Assembly: GCA_002338505.1 (NCBI GenBank)
Contig: DDIK01000105.1
Coordinates: 1 to 16,481, forward strand
DNA from: Bacteriovorax sp. UBA1852
Lineage (GTDB): Bacteria; Bdellovibrionota; Bacteriovoracia; Bacteriovoracales; Bacteriovoracaceae
DNA: 16,481 nt
Direction: 5' to 3'
Below, in pieces: positions 1-6,994 of this stretch. Numbering within the stretch: position 1 is the stretch's first letter; every line of letters begins with the position of its first letter. A program made the position numbers and the translations under genes. The notes beneath the pieces are model-generated. The model saw only the letters and a program-made list of their open reading frames with translations. It searched no databases and was not told where the DNA came from.

Positions 1-745
1 GTCCTGCCTTTGCTTCCTGTATGTTCTTCCTTTGAGTTATAGCTATTAGAACTCGTCTTTTTATTTTTGGTGTATCTCCGTGGTATTTATCAAAGCGACT
101 AAGCTCAATATCAATTTTACCTAGTTTTAAGATTTTGAATGGCCCGGAGCCAATAGGGTTTATAAAGAAGTCTTTATTATCTATTAGTTTTGCAGGAAGA
201 ATTTTAGCCGTTCCACCGGCCAGCACATAAAGTATTGGTGGGAAAGGGCTTTTAAGCTCTATTGTAATTGTATGATCATTTATGGCTTTTATGCCTGATA
301 ATGTTTTACTTTTACCCTCATGGTACTCATTCGACCCTAAAATCATATCGTAGTATTTATAAACTTTGCTTTCTGGTGCAAGCATCCGGCTTAGTGAAGC
401 AACAACATCATTGGTCGTTATGTTATCCCCATTATGAAACTTAGCTTTTTCATTTAAAATGAATGTAATAGTCTTTCCGTCCTTACTAGTACTCCAAGAC
501 TTAGCAATTCCTGATTGGATGCCATATGTCTCGGTGAAACGGAGAAGACCTTCATAAACTAGCTCTGAGAATATAAGAGAAGCACCATCATTCATTTGAG
601 CAGGATCGTAAGTCACCGGCTGAGAATACACCGCTTTGATATAGGGAATTTCTACATGCTCTGTTTGCTCTTTATCTTGAAGGTGATAAAAACCTCCAAT
701 TAAAAATACTGCGGTTAATGTTGTTCTAAGAACAATGTTCTTCAA
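1..745 (-). CDS. ABC transporter substrate-binding protein, family 5 (SBP_bac_5), N-terminal part
   Basis: This is the N-terminal part (about 248 codons) of a periplasmic solute-binding protein of the peptide/nickel ABC uptake class; the rest lies beyond the left edge. It would capture oligopeptides or a similar ligand for an ABC importer. The start is a TTG at 745-743, preceded by a GGAGGA ribosome binding site at 750-755, which explains why an ATG search misses it. The N-terminus has a positive charge and a hydrophobic stretch (LRTTLTAVFLIGGFYHL), a signal peptide or anchor without a lipobox cysteine. Family hallmarks follow in order: TYDPAQMNDGAS, VYEGLLRF, a KSW..S.DGKTITF block, KFHNGD, and NPIGSGPFKI at roughly residues 187-196. 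It is transcribed away from everything else in the window and shares no operon with it. The family call is firm; the ligand is unknown. Confidence 0.9.
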   Translation of the reverse strand, partial: MKNIVLRTTLTAVFLIGGFYHLQDKEQTEHVEIPYIKAVYSQPVTYDPAQMNDGASLIFSELVYEGLLRFTETYGIQSGIAKSWSTSKDGKTITFILNEKAKFHNGDNITTNDVVASLSRMLAPESKVYKYYDMILGSNEYHEGKSKTLSGIKAINDHTITIELKSPFPPILYVLAGGTAKILPAKLIDNKDFFINPIGSGPFKILKLGKIDIELSRFDKYHGDTPKIKRRVLIAITQRKNIQEAKAG

Positions 746-1333
746 GTAATCCTCCAAATGGTCACTTTGACTATCTGCTCACTCATAAAGCAATGGCCGT
801 GCCAACTCTGAGAGCTCGACACAACACAACATACAATCCTTGTTTAGATTGATTGGCAAATCAGATATGTAATACTTTCAAATATTTAGACAAACTAAAG
901 ACTTTTTAAAACTCTCATGTTTGGAAACTTATGTTGTTGATGCGCGTTAAATATTGCAAACGTGCAATAATAAAAAATATTGCATGCAATAATTTTTGCA
1001 ATATTTAATTCATTCTACCTTTAAGTAGAGGCATACAACTTATTTAAATTACTTTGGCATCAATCAACTTAAAACTGGCATCTTGATTGCTTTAGTTAAC
1101 AAGGAGGAGAACCTTAATAGACGCATTTTCAATGTTGTTTGATCGTGCAGTTCTGATGAAAGTGAACTAGTAAGTGACATAAGGCAGAGTAGCTAGACTT
1201 AGATAGAGCAGAGCTTGTTTACACTTCTTTAGGCTGAAATTACTACTTGATAAAAACGTTTGGATTTAAGATTAAATAGTAAAACTTTATAGTCACCTAC
1301 CGATAAGTAACTATAACTTTAATAATAGGTATT
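746..1333. other. 588-bp intergenic region between divergent genes
   Basis: No convincing gene was found on either strand. The stretch must carry promoters for both flanking genes, but I see no strong sigma-70 pair for either. Contents seen: a 5-bp inverted repeat TGATT-GGCA-AATCA at 850-863 on the solute-binding-protein side; the TTGCA palindrome cluster at 949-1006 (listed separately); an inverted repeat CAATCAA (1061-1067) / TTGATTG (1083-1089); a TGGCATC direct repeat 24 bp apart (1054 and 1078 region); and an excellent Shine-Dalgarno-like AAGGAGGAGA at 1101-1110 with no start codon at a usable distance. TATAGT (1288-1293) and ACTATA (1310-1315) form an inverted repeat just before the nuclease gene. 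The orphan Shine-Dalgarno could be a relic of a lost gene. Confidence 0.6.
949..1006. promoter_or_regulatory. Cluster of TTGCA/TGCAA palindromic half-sites, candidate operator
   Basis: Five copies of the same half-site lie within 58 bp. ATTGCA (953-958) and TGCAAT (963-968) form an inverted repeat with a 4-nt spacer. ATTGCATGCAAT (979-990) is a perfect 12-bp palindrome. TTGCAATATTT (996-1006) is the exact reverse complement of AAATATTGCAA (949-959), so the whole cluster is nested inside an 11-bp inverted repeat. This density of symmetrical sites is typical of cooperative binding by a dimeric repressor or activator. I do not recognise the motif as that of a named regulator. It lies about 200 bp upstream of the solute-binding-protein start and about 330 bp upstream of the nuclease gene, so either could be the target. 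Confidence 0.55.
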
Positions 1334-2446
1334 ATGACAAAGAAATCAGTAATTCAACATTTGATAGAGTGTGACGTTGCCGGAAAATTAAGTGGGGCAA
1401 GGTCTTCAAATAGACTAAATTATCAACAATCTTGGTCACTGCTAAAATTGCTCCAAGTTCATGCTAGTAAAAATGATTATCGAGCAGTGTTTGACTTTGC
1501 AGAAGACTTTATACTGTATGGTGATTCAACAGAGTCACCGGAAAAAGGTGAGTTTTATCAGGTGAAAACAGACAAGGACAAAAAAAGTTATAGTATATCT
1601 AACTTGTTGAGCAATAGAACTATTAGAAAAAAAACAGATAACCTTGATGTTATTAAGAAATCATTTTTGCAAAAGCTATTTGATAATAGAACATTATTTT
1701 CAGACATCGATGTTGATCTTATTTTTGTATCAAATATACCTTATCAGCTAAATCTAAAAAATAAAGATAAGAAGTCAAAGGAATTAAAAGAGGTAATGTT
1801 ATCAGATCTAGATCAAGTAGATATAGAGAAAATTGAAAAGAAGCTAGGAGATAGTTATAGTTTGAATGATTATCTTGATACTGTATTGCAAGTAAGTGAC
1901 CTGTCCCTTGATCAAGAGGATAGAGATAAATTGTTAAAAGCGGAGTTAATAAACTTGATTGAAGTTTGTTTTCCATCTAAAGCATATAAAGCTGGGCCAA
2001 TTTTAAAAGCACTAAGCTCTGAAATCGCAATAAGGTCAAATTATGAGATGAACCCAGACTTAGCTTCGGATTTTTTTACAAAGAAAACAATATCAAAAGA
2101 AAAGTTTGAAGAGTTCTTAACAAAAGGTATTGCTGCAACTAATCCTCAAGACAAGTGGCAAGAAATTCAACCTTTGTTAATAGCAGATAAATTAGATTCG
2201 GGAGAAATATTAGAATTAAAAACAGCCTTTTATAATTTACAAAAAATGTATATTGAGGATTCAGGTACAGCAAACGAGGCTGTTGAAAAGATAAGGATCG
2301 TTTTAAAAGAAGTGGATAGAACAGGAAAAAAATTAATAGAAATTGTTGAGGAGTGCTTAGTAGAGTACAATAAAAATCAAAATGAATTATCAAGTGCACT
2401 TAGTGATAAATTAATTAAAGTGATGGTGCTAGATGAAGCAGTCTAA
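1334..2446 (+). CDS. DUF4297/Cap4-type nuclease effector of a Lamassu-like (ABC-3C-like) defence module
   Basis: The 370-residue protein begins with the layout of the DUF4297/Cap4 endonuclease fold. A GARSSNRLNYQQSWSLLKLL block at 21-40 is followed by a PD-(D/E)XK-like set: D54, E57-D58 in DFAEDF, and E73..Q76-V-K78 in GEFYQVKTD. Proteins of this family cut double-stranded DNA and occur as the effector of Cap4, DUF4297-HerA and Lamassu-Cap4 (LmuA/DdmA) systems. The remaining 280 residues are helical and charged, as expected for the part that contacts the partner ATPase, but show no motif I know. The start has only a poor Shine-Dalgarno (AATAATAGG). The next gene, an SMC-like ATPase, begins 47 bp later on the same strand, which is the main reason for a defence assignment. 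Nuclease domain fairly sure; system name inferred from the pairing. Confidence 0.8.
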   Translation: MTKKSVIQHLIECDVAGKLSGARSSNRLNYQQSWSLLKLLQVHASKNDYRAVFDFAEDFILYGDSTESPEKGEFYQVKTDKDKKSYSISNLLSNRTIRKKTDNLDVIKKSFLQKLFDNRTLFSDIDVDLIFVSNIPYQLNLKNKDKKSKELKEVMLSDLDQVDIEKIEKKLGDSYSLNDYLDTVLQVSDLSLDQEDRDKLLKAELINLIEVCFPSKAYKAGPILKALSSEIAIRSNYEMNPDLASDFFTKKTISKEKFEEFLTKGIAATNPQDKWQEIQPLLIADKLDSGEILELKTAFYNLQKMYIEDSGTANEAVEKIRIVLKEVDRTGKKLIEIVEECLVEYNKNQNELSSALSDKLIKVMVLDEAV

Positions 2447-2600
2447 AAAAGGCAAAGTAAAAAAAATCATAAGCAATATACGAGAAAAGAAACATGAAAA
2501 AACTCTTATTAAAGAGATTGAGAATTTGTTCTTTAAAAGAAGAAGCAGCAATAAACATCAATCTGAATTACCCAAAGATAGTAATAGAAGGGGTAAATGA
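2433..2600 (+). CDS. Possible 55-residue basic protein overlapping the nuclease and ATPase genes
   Basis: An ATG at 2433, inside the last codons of the nuclease gene (14-nt overlap), opens a frame of 55 codons ending in TGA at 2598-2600, 107 nt into the ATPase gene and in a third frame. The product (MKQSKKGKVKKIISNIREKK...) is very rich in lysine and arginine and shows no domain. Its position is exactly where the small middle component (LmuC/DdmB, typically well over 100 residues) sits in three-gene relatives. It could be a real small subunit, a coupling leader that helps ribosomes reach the ATPase start (whose own binding site is weak), or chance in A-rich DNA. Low confidence that it is translated. 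Confidence 0.25.
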   Translation: MKQSKKGKVKKIISNIREKKHEKTLIKEIENLFFKRRSSNKHQSELPKDSNRRGK

Positions 2601-4212
2601 CACTGGAAAGTCATGCCTTGCTAAAAGTATTTACTATTCTCTTGGTGCCGACATTGAATTTGAAGATACTTGGCTTTCAGCGAATTCAAAGTCTTTAGCA
2701 ACTATTGAAGTCGATGGGAAGGAAACCAATATTTTAAGAGATGGAAATTTCTTTTCAGTATATGATTCAAATTTTGATCATATAAAAACTTTTTCAGGTA
2801 TAACGAAAGGTCTATCTGACTATATGGCCGAACTATTAGATTTTCAACTAGAATTGGTATCACAAAATAGTGGGAACTCAACACCAACTCCTTTATTTAT
2901 GTATTTACCTTTTTATATTGACCAAGATAATGGATGGAATCCGAGGAAAATGTACAAATCCTTTGAAGGGATTGGACAATTTAAGTCACCCATAAAGGAT
3001 ACACTAGAGTACTTTGTAGGAGTGAGGCCTAAAGAGTATTATTTGGAGAAGAAAGAAAGAGACAAGAAGAAATTGGAAAAAGTTGAAGTTGTCACAAAAC
3101 TAGATATTGTTGTGAGAATGTTGGAAAAGCAAAGAGAGGAAATTTCAGATAAATATGTTAATTTAGATGTAAATGAATATATTAAAGAAATTGATAAAAT
3201 ACTACCGGATATTGAAAAACTAAAACTGGCAGAAGAGAAATATAGAGAAAAAGTCAATGTTCTCTATTCAAGAAAAACTCAAATACAGCATCAGCTACAG
3301 TCAACATTGTCGTTAAGAGAGAGCTTAGCAAAAGATTATAAAAAGTCTGTCGAGCTTGGTGATGATTTGATTACTTGCCCAACATGTGATGCTGAGTATG
3401 AAAATAACTATGATGTAAGGCTTGAGTTGGCTAATGATGAAAACAAATTATCATATCTCATTGAACAACTTGAAAAAGAAAAATTAAATTTAGATGATTC
3501 AATGCTCAAAGAAAAGAATCATATGAGAACCTTCTCAGATAAAAAGGATAGATTACAATCTGTTTTAAATACTAAGAAAGCTGAGGTTAAGGTCTCTGAT
3601 GTAATAAAGTCTGAGGGAAAGAAAACTTTACTTAAGGAATTAGAGTCTGAAAGAGAATTATTAGAAAAGAATAAAACGGCAGTAGAAGAATCTTTAAAGA
3701 GCATAAGTAAAGAAATGCAACGACTTACTGACAAAAGTCATGTTAAAAAAATTATAGAAAAGTATAGCCTTGATCTTTCAAACTCACTAGTTAAGCTAGA
3801 TGTACCAAATGTTAACTTTGACAAAATAACGAGTGTATATCCAAAAATTAAAAAATTTGGAAGTGATGGACCAAGGGCAGTTCTTTCAATGTTTTTTTCT
3901 GTTTTAAACCAAATAAGTAATAATCAGTCATCTATGCTATGTCCCATAGTTATTGATGAACCAAATCAGCAAGGGCAAGATAAGTTTAATTTGAAAAACG
4001 TTTTAAGTTATATAATAGATGAAGCTCCTGAAGATGCTCAACTAATATTAGCGGTAGAAGACTTACATGGAGTAGAGTTTACTGGTCATAAGATAGACCT
4101 TACTAATAAAAATACTTTATTAAGAAAAAGTGAATTCAATGAAAGCAAGTCACTATTTGAGGATTTAATCTCTAAAAGAAAGATGGAACCCAATAAAGAA
4201 TCCTCTGATTAG
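2494..4212 (+). CDS. SMC/Rad50-like ABC ATPase of a Lamassu-like (LmuB/ABC-3C) defence module
   Basis: The 572-residue protein has split ABC-ATPase halves around a coiled coil. Walker A is GVNDTGKS (33-40). A Q-loop-like block, LPFYIDQDNGW (138-148), is characteristic of the ATPases of ABC-three-component and Lamassu systems. Charged coiled-coil segments occupy about 180-290 and 310-425. Between them is CPTC (295-298), a Rad50-type zinc-hook motif at the coil tip. The signature region is FGSDGPRAVLSMFF (455-468), and Walker B is MLCPIVIDEP with a following NQQGQD D-loop (481-496). In known systems the ATPase senses foreign or aberrant DNA and releases the partner nuclease. It lies 47 bp after the DUF4297 gene, same strand; its Shine-Dalgarno (GAGAAAAG) is weak. 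About 570 residues is normal for LmuB-like proteins, so it looks intact. Confidence 0.85.
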   Translation: MKKLLLKRLRICSLKEEAAININLNYPKIVIEGVNDTGKSCLAKSIYYSLGADIEFEDTWLSANSKSLATIEVDGKETNILRDGNFFSVYDSNFDHIKTFSGITKGLSDYMAELLDFQLELVSQNSGNSTPTPLFMYLPFYIDQDNGWNPRKMYKSFEGIGQFKSPIKDTLEYFVGVRPKEYYLEKKERDKKKLEKVEVVTKLDIVVRMLEKQREEISDKYVNLDVNEYIKEIDKILPDIEKLKLAEEKYREKVNVLYSRKTQIQHQLQSTLSLRESLAKDYKKSVELGDDLITCPTCDAEYENNYDVRLELANDENKLSYLIEQLEKEKLNLDDSMLKEKNHMRTFSDKKDRLQSVLNTKKAEVKVSDVIKSEGKKTLLKELESERELLEKNKTAVEESLKSISKEMQRLTDKSHVKKIIEKYSLDLSNSLVKLDVPNVNFDKITSVYPKIKKFGSDGPRAVLSMFFSVLNQISNNQSSMLCPIVIDEPNQQGQDKFNLKNVLSYIIDEAPEDAQLILAVEDLHGVEFTGHKIDLTNKNTLLRKSEFNESKSLFEDLISKRKMEPNKESSD

Positions 4213-4473
4213 AAATGTTCGATATTGAGATTGAGTCTGTTAATATATTTGTGTTTTGGAAGGATTTGAGTCTAGACTACCTGAGACGTTAGTAATAGTT
4301 ACTCCTTTTTTCTTTCGGACTTTTACACAACGTCTTGAACCACAAGTCTTTTAACACCTCTTTACATTAGATTAGTTGACAATATTCTATAGGCACGCAG
4401 GGTTTTGGCATCTTTTGCGAATGCGGAGCCTGTATTATCTTCAACTACTTGCTTTATTCTTGACTAAACAATA
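4213..4473. other. Intergenic region between the defence module and the metal island
   Basis: No gene was seen in these 261 bp. The left part holds a weak terminator-like hairpin (4291-4311, listed separately). The right part holds a possible sigma-70 promoter: TTTACA at 4361-4366, a 16-nt spacer and TATTCT at 4383-4388; a perfect TTGACA at 4376-4381 overlaps it but has no good -10 partner. A second candidate, TTGACT (4460-4465) with GATAAA (4482-4487), would start RNA close to the internal ATG at 4498. This is the junction where one gene set ends and an unrelated one begins, so it could be an insertion boundary, though no direct repeats or integrase were seen. Confidence 0.4.
4291..4311 (+). 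terminator. Weak terminator-like hairpin after the defence module
   Basis: AGTAA (4291-4295) and TTACT (4299-4303) pair across a 3-nt loop and are followed by CC and a run of T. The stem is short and A+T-rich, so efficient termination is doubtful, but its location 79 bp after the ATPase stop codon fits the end of the transcript. Confidence 0.3.
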
Positions 4474-4860
4474 ATGTTTTTGATAAAGTTACATATTATG
4501 TTTGGAAAAGTTATATCTCTATTCGTACTCATGTCATTTTTCGTAAGCTTTATAGCTGAAGCGGATAGCATTCATATTAATTTGGATATGAGTGATTCTC
4601 ATGTGATAACTTCGTACTCCTCTTCAAGTTCGTTATCTTTTACTGGACTCGACAGTGAGGATTGCGAAGAAAATGATTGCAGTGATCATGCAAACCATTG
4701 CTCTCATCATTGTAGCGGGCTACACAATATTATACCTGTTAAGAGCCATGCATCACTAAAAAGACCAGAAGGTTTTAGTAATAGAGCTGATTGGTACTAT
4801 AGTCATCACTACAAGACTCCGTTTCTTGACCCGAGTTTAAAGCCTCCCATGCATTCCTAG
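4474..4860 (+). CDS. Small exported Cys/His-rich metal-binding protein (CzcI-like)
   Basis: This 128-residue protein (120 if the ATG at 4498 is used) has an N-terminal signal peptide ending near IAEA-DS, a Ser-rich stretch, and a metal-ligand cluster: C64, C69, C76 and C80 with H72, H75, H78, H79 and H84 in the segment EDCEENDCSDHANHCSHHC. The tail ends in LKPPMHS. Small exported proteins with such a cluster commonly lie just upstream of czcCBA operons (the CzcI type) and are thought to bind metal in the periplasm or tune induction; membership here is inferred from size, signal and position. Neither ATG has a Shine-Dalgarno sequence. The shorter form gives a more typical signal peptide (MFGKVISLFVLM...), and a promoter overlapping 4460-4487 would make its message nearly leaderless. 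It is separated from the operon by 239 bp, so may have its own promoter. Confidence 0.6.
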   Translation: MFLIKLHIMFGKVISLFVLMSFFVSFIAEADSIHINLDMSDSHVITSYSSSSSLSFTGLDSEDCEENDCSDHANHCSHHCSGLHNIIPVKSHASLKRPEGFSNRADWYYSHHYKTPFLDPSLKPPMHS

Positions 4861-5099
4861 TTTACTCTTGTTTCTAACTCAGAAATGCGGCATCGCATAC
4901 TGTTTTCAAAAACTTGAGATCAAAAAAAGCAATATTGTTGAAGGCAAATAAATTAGTGTTTGTTGCCCTAACTCTAGATTGCTTAGTTGTTGTTTAAATT
5001 CAAATCATAAGCTGTAAGTACAAAATATTCGATCCTGTCACTAGGATTGAGAAGAAGGGTGAGTAAATCACCATTTATATTAAAAAAGGATTTACTGGA
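4861..5099 (+). promoter_or_regulatory. Upstream region of the efflux operon with three small hairpins
   Basis: This 239-bp leader precedes the czcC-like gene. ATGCG-GCAT-CGCAT (4885-4898), followed by ACTGTTTTC, could be a weak terminator for the upstream small gene. A possible promoter is TTGTTT (4990-4995), 17-nt spacer, TGTAAG (5013-5018). Two more perfect 5-bp inverted repeats follow: ATCCT-N6-AGGAT (5032-5047) and GGTGA-N5-TCACC (5058-5072). The ribosome binding site is AAGGA at about 5086-5090. The last two repeats lie where an operator or a 5'-UTR structure would act. Promoter assignment is tentative. Confidence 0.35.
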
Positions 5100-6323
5100 A
5101 TGAGAAATAGTTTTCTTGTCGTTTTTATTAGTGTTTTTTCGTTAGATCTCTACGCCAAGTGTGTGGTTTCAACACCGAATGAAGTATTAGATTTAGTTAA
5201 GAAAAATCACCCTGTTATTTCTCAAAACAAAGCAAGGGAAAGTGTCTTTGAGGCATCTGTTGAAGTTGCGAAACAGCGACCAAACCCTGAACTAGATGTT
5301 GAAAGTACTGTTGGAGATTCAATAGAAGGTGATGTCTATAATACTGCTGTTTCATTAAAGCATACTTTTGAGTTAGGGGGGAAACGTGCTTCAAGAATAA
5401 AGTTAGCACAAAGCACATTAAAGACATCAATGGCCGTAACCCAGTTTGAAAATCAGCAAACAATAATAGATACAATTCTTAAAATGCACCGTTTGAGGCA
5501 AGTCTATGATCTCATTCCCTTGTATGAAGAATCTTTAGATGCTTTTAACAAGATATTAAGAACGATTAGAAAAAGGAAGTCACTTTCTCCTGAACAACAG
5601 GTTGAAGGCGAAACATTAGAGCTTGCAGTAAATGATTATAAGCTTAAAGTTGCTCAATTAAACTCTGAAAAAATCAATCTAAAAACACACCTCACTTTCT
5701 ATATGGGCACAGAGTGTGTTCTTTCTAAAAAAGCTCTTCCTGAGAATGTTAACTTAACTAAGTCATTCAATGCAGACCTAGAGGTTAAGGAATACTCAAA
5801 ACTAAGAGCAGCAGCGCTTTCGTTGGAGCTTGCAAAGTCAGGTTTAGAATTAGAAAAATCTAATAGCTATCCAGACTTACAAATCGGCCCAACCTATGAA
5901 TATGAAAAAGTTAATTTGGGACAAACAAATACTATCGGTATTGCGATAACGATGGATCTACCTATTCTTAATATTAATGGCGGAGGAAGGGCAAAGGCTG
6001 CAAAAGAAATCCTTGCGGCAAGTATAAACTTAAAAAACATTAAGAAAGAAAGTAAGCTTGATGTTCAATCATGGATTCAAAAATATAATCAATACAAAAT
6101 ATCATTAAAAACAATTGCGAATAAAGAGAAACTAGAGAAAAAACATCGGAAGATTGAGGCTCTATTTAAAAGAGGTATTATTTCAACCTCTCTTGTTATT
6201 GAGTCTCATAGACAATTGATTGAATTTTTCAACACAAGGTTTGAATTTGAGAATGGGGCAACAGAGGCCCTGTGGAATATATACAAATTAAACGGTGAAA
6301 TTAAAAATAAAAAACTATTATAA
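5100..6323 (+). CDS. czcC: CzcC-type outer-membrane efflux protein (TolC/OEP family)
   Basis: The 407-residue protein is the outer-membrane exit duct of a heavy-metal RND pump. A signal peptide (about 1-19, ending LYA-KC) is followed by a first OEP repeat with the CzcC hallmarks AKQRPNPELDVE (57-68) and FELGGKRASRI (90-100), then a second repeat with YPDLQIGPTYEYEK and MDLPILNINGGGRAKAAKE, and long periplasmic helices. Length is typical for CzcC. The start ATG has AAGGA upstream. Fifteen bp separate it from the lipoprotein gene, and the same-strand run continues to the CzcA pump about 3.2 kb downstream, which supports a Czc role. A second OEP protein is encoded two genes later, so it is not certain which of them CzcA uses. 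Confidence 0.88.
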   Translation: MRNSFLVVFISVFSLDLYAKCVVSTPNEVLDLVKKNHPVISQNKARESVFEASVEVAKQRPNPELDVESTVGDSIEGDVYNTAVSLKHTFELGGKRASRIKLAQSTLKTSMAVTQFENQQTIIDTILKMHRLRQVYDLIPLYEESLDAFNKILRTIRKRKSLSPEQQVEGETLELAVNDYKLKVAQLNSEKINLKTHLTFYMGTECVLSKKALPENVNLTKSFNADLEVKEYSKLRAAALSLELAKSGLELEKSNSYPDLQIGPTYEYEKVNLGQTNTIGIAITMDLPILNINGGGRAKAAKEILAASINLKNIKKESKLDVQSWIQKYNQYKISLKTIANKEKLEKKHRKIEALFKRGIISTSLVIESHRQLIEFFNTRFEFENGATEALWNIYKLNGEIKNKKLL

Positions 6324-6338
6324 CCTAGAGGGGGATAT

Positions 6339-6992
6339 ATGAGAACTAAACTATTTTTACTATTGTTTATGATGCTGTCATTTGTAGGATGTAGTGACGG
6401 AGAAGAAGGATTAAAAGAACAAACAGTAATTCAAAGTCAGGAAGAAATTAATGCTCAAAATCAGAATATAGAAGAGTGGGCACAGAAACTTCAGGGAGAC
6501 CTTGATAAAAGGCGTGCATTTATAAGTGCGGTCGAAGGTGAATTTGAGGGTACTTTCTCAGTAAAAGAATCTCCTTATATGATTAGAGTACTAATTTCTC
6601 CAACAATCCCTGATTATGATGTTGATAGGTCTAGAACGTTAGCTGAATTAGAATATGAACTTCAAAACTTAAATTTAAATATTCAAATTATGCAATGGAA
6701 CCCTGATAATCAACTCTCTGCTGTTGGGTGTGTTTTACAAGATATTAAGCCCGATCTTAAAAAAGGCATACTGAACTTAATTTCTGAAGGATGCTCTAAT
6801 ACATTTCAAATATTTTTGTCTGAAGAACAGGGTGATGAGGATGAAATAGAGGAGCAAGATATTTCCATTCAAAGTAGAAATATGGCAGATCATATTAGAA
6901 ATGGAACTGTTGATTATGTACAAGACTTTAAAGGGAAGCTGAGATCAAGCTCTAATGCAATGATTTATAGTTTTTCACTTACTAGGATATAA
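6339..6992 (+). CDS. Unknown outer-membrane-type lipoprotein in the efflux operon
   Basis: A strong AGGGGG ribosome binding site precedes this 217-residue protein. Its N-terminus is a lipoprotein signal (MRTKLFLLLFMMLSFVGC) with the acylated cysteine at position 18 and Ser at +2, predicting outer-membrane retention. The mature part opens with a Gln/Glu-rich helical linker (about 20-55), then a mixed alpha/beta region including FEGTFSVKESPYMIRVLISPTIPDYDVD, two further cysteines (in AVGCVLQ and SEGCSN) that could form a disulfide, and an acidic patch (EEQGDEDEIEEQD). I do not recognise the family. It lies between two outer-membrane factors (2 bp before the second), so a role in assembling or holding the efflux duct is possible but unproven. 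Confidence 0.8.
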   Translation: MRTKLFLLLFMMLSFVGCSDGEEGLKEQTVIQSQEEINAQNQNIEEWAQKLQGDLDKRRAFISAVEGEFEGTFSVKESPYMIRVLISPTIPDYDVDRSRTLAELEYELQNLNLNIQIMQWNPDNQLSAVGCVLQDIKPDLKKGILNLISEGCSNTFQIFLSEEQGDEDEIEEQDISIQSRNMADHIRNGTVDYVQDFKGKLRSSSNAMIYSFSLTRI

Positions 6993-6994
6993 TT

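Noticed and set aside
949..1006. CRISPR-like or phage attachment repeat
   Set aside because: The repeats are inverted and only 5-11 bp long with no regular spacers and no cas or integrase gene nearby; an operator cluster fits better.
1719..2399. Two minus-strand open frames (about 85 codons each) within the nuclease gene
   Set aside because: Their products are Leu/Phe/Tyr-rich antisense translations of Lys/Asp/Glu-rich coding DNA; no start signals.
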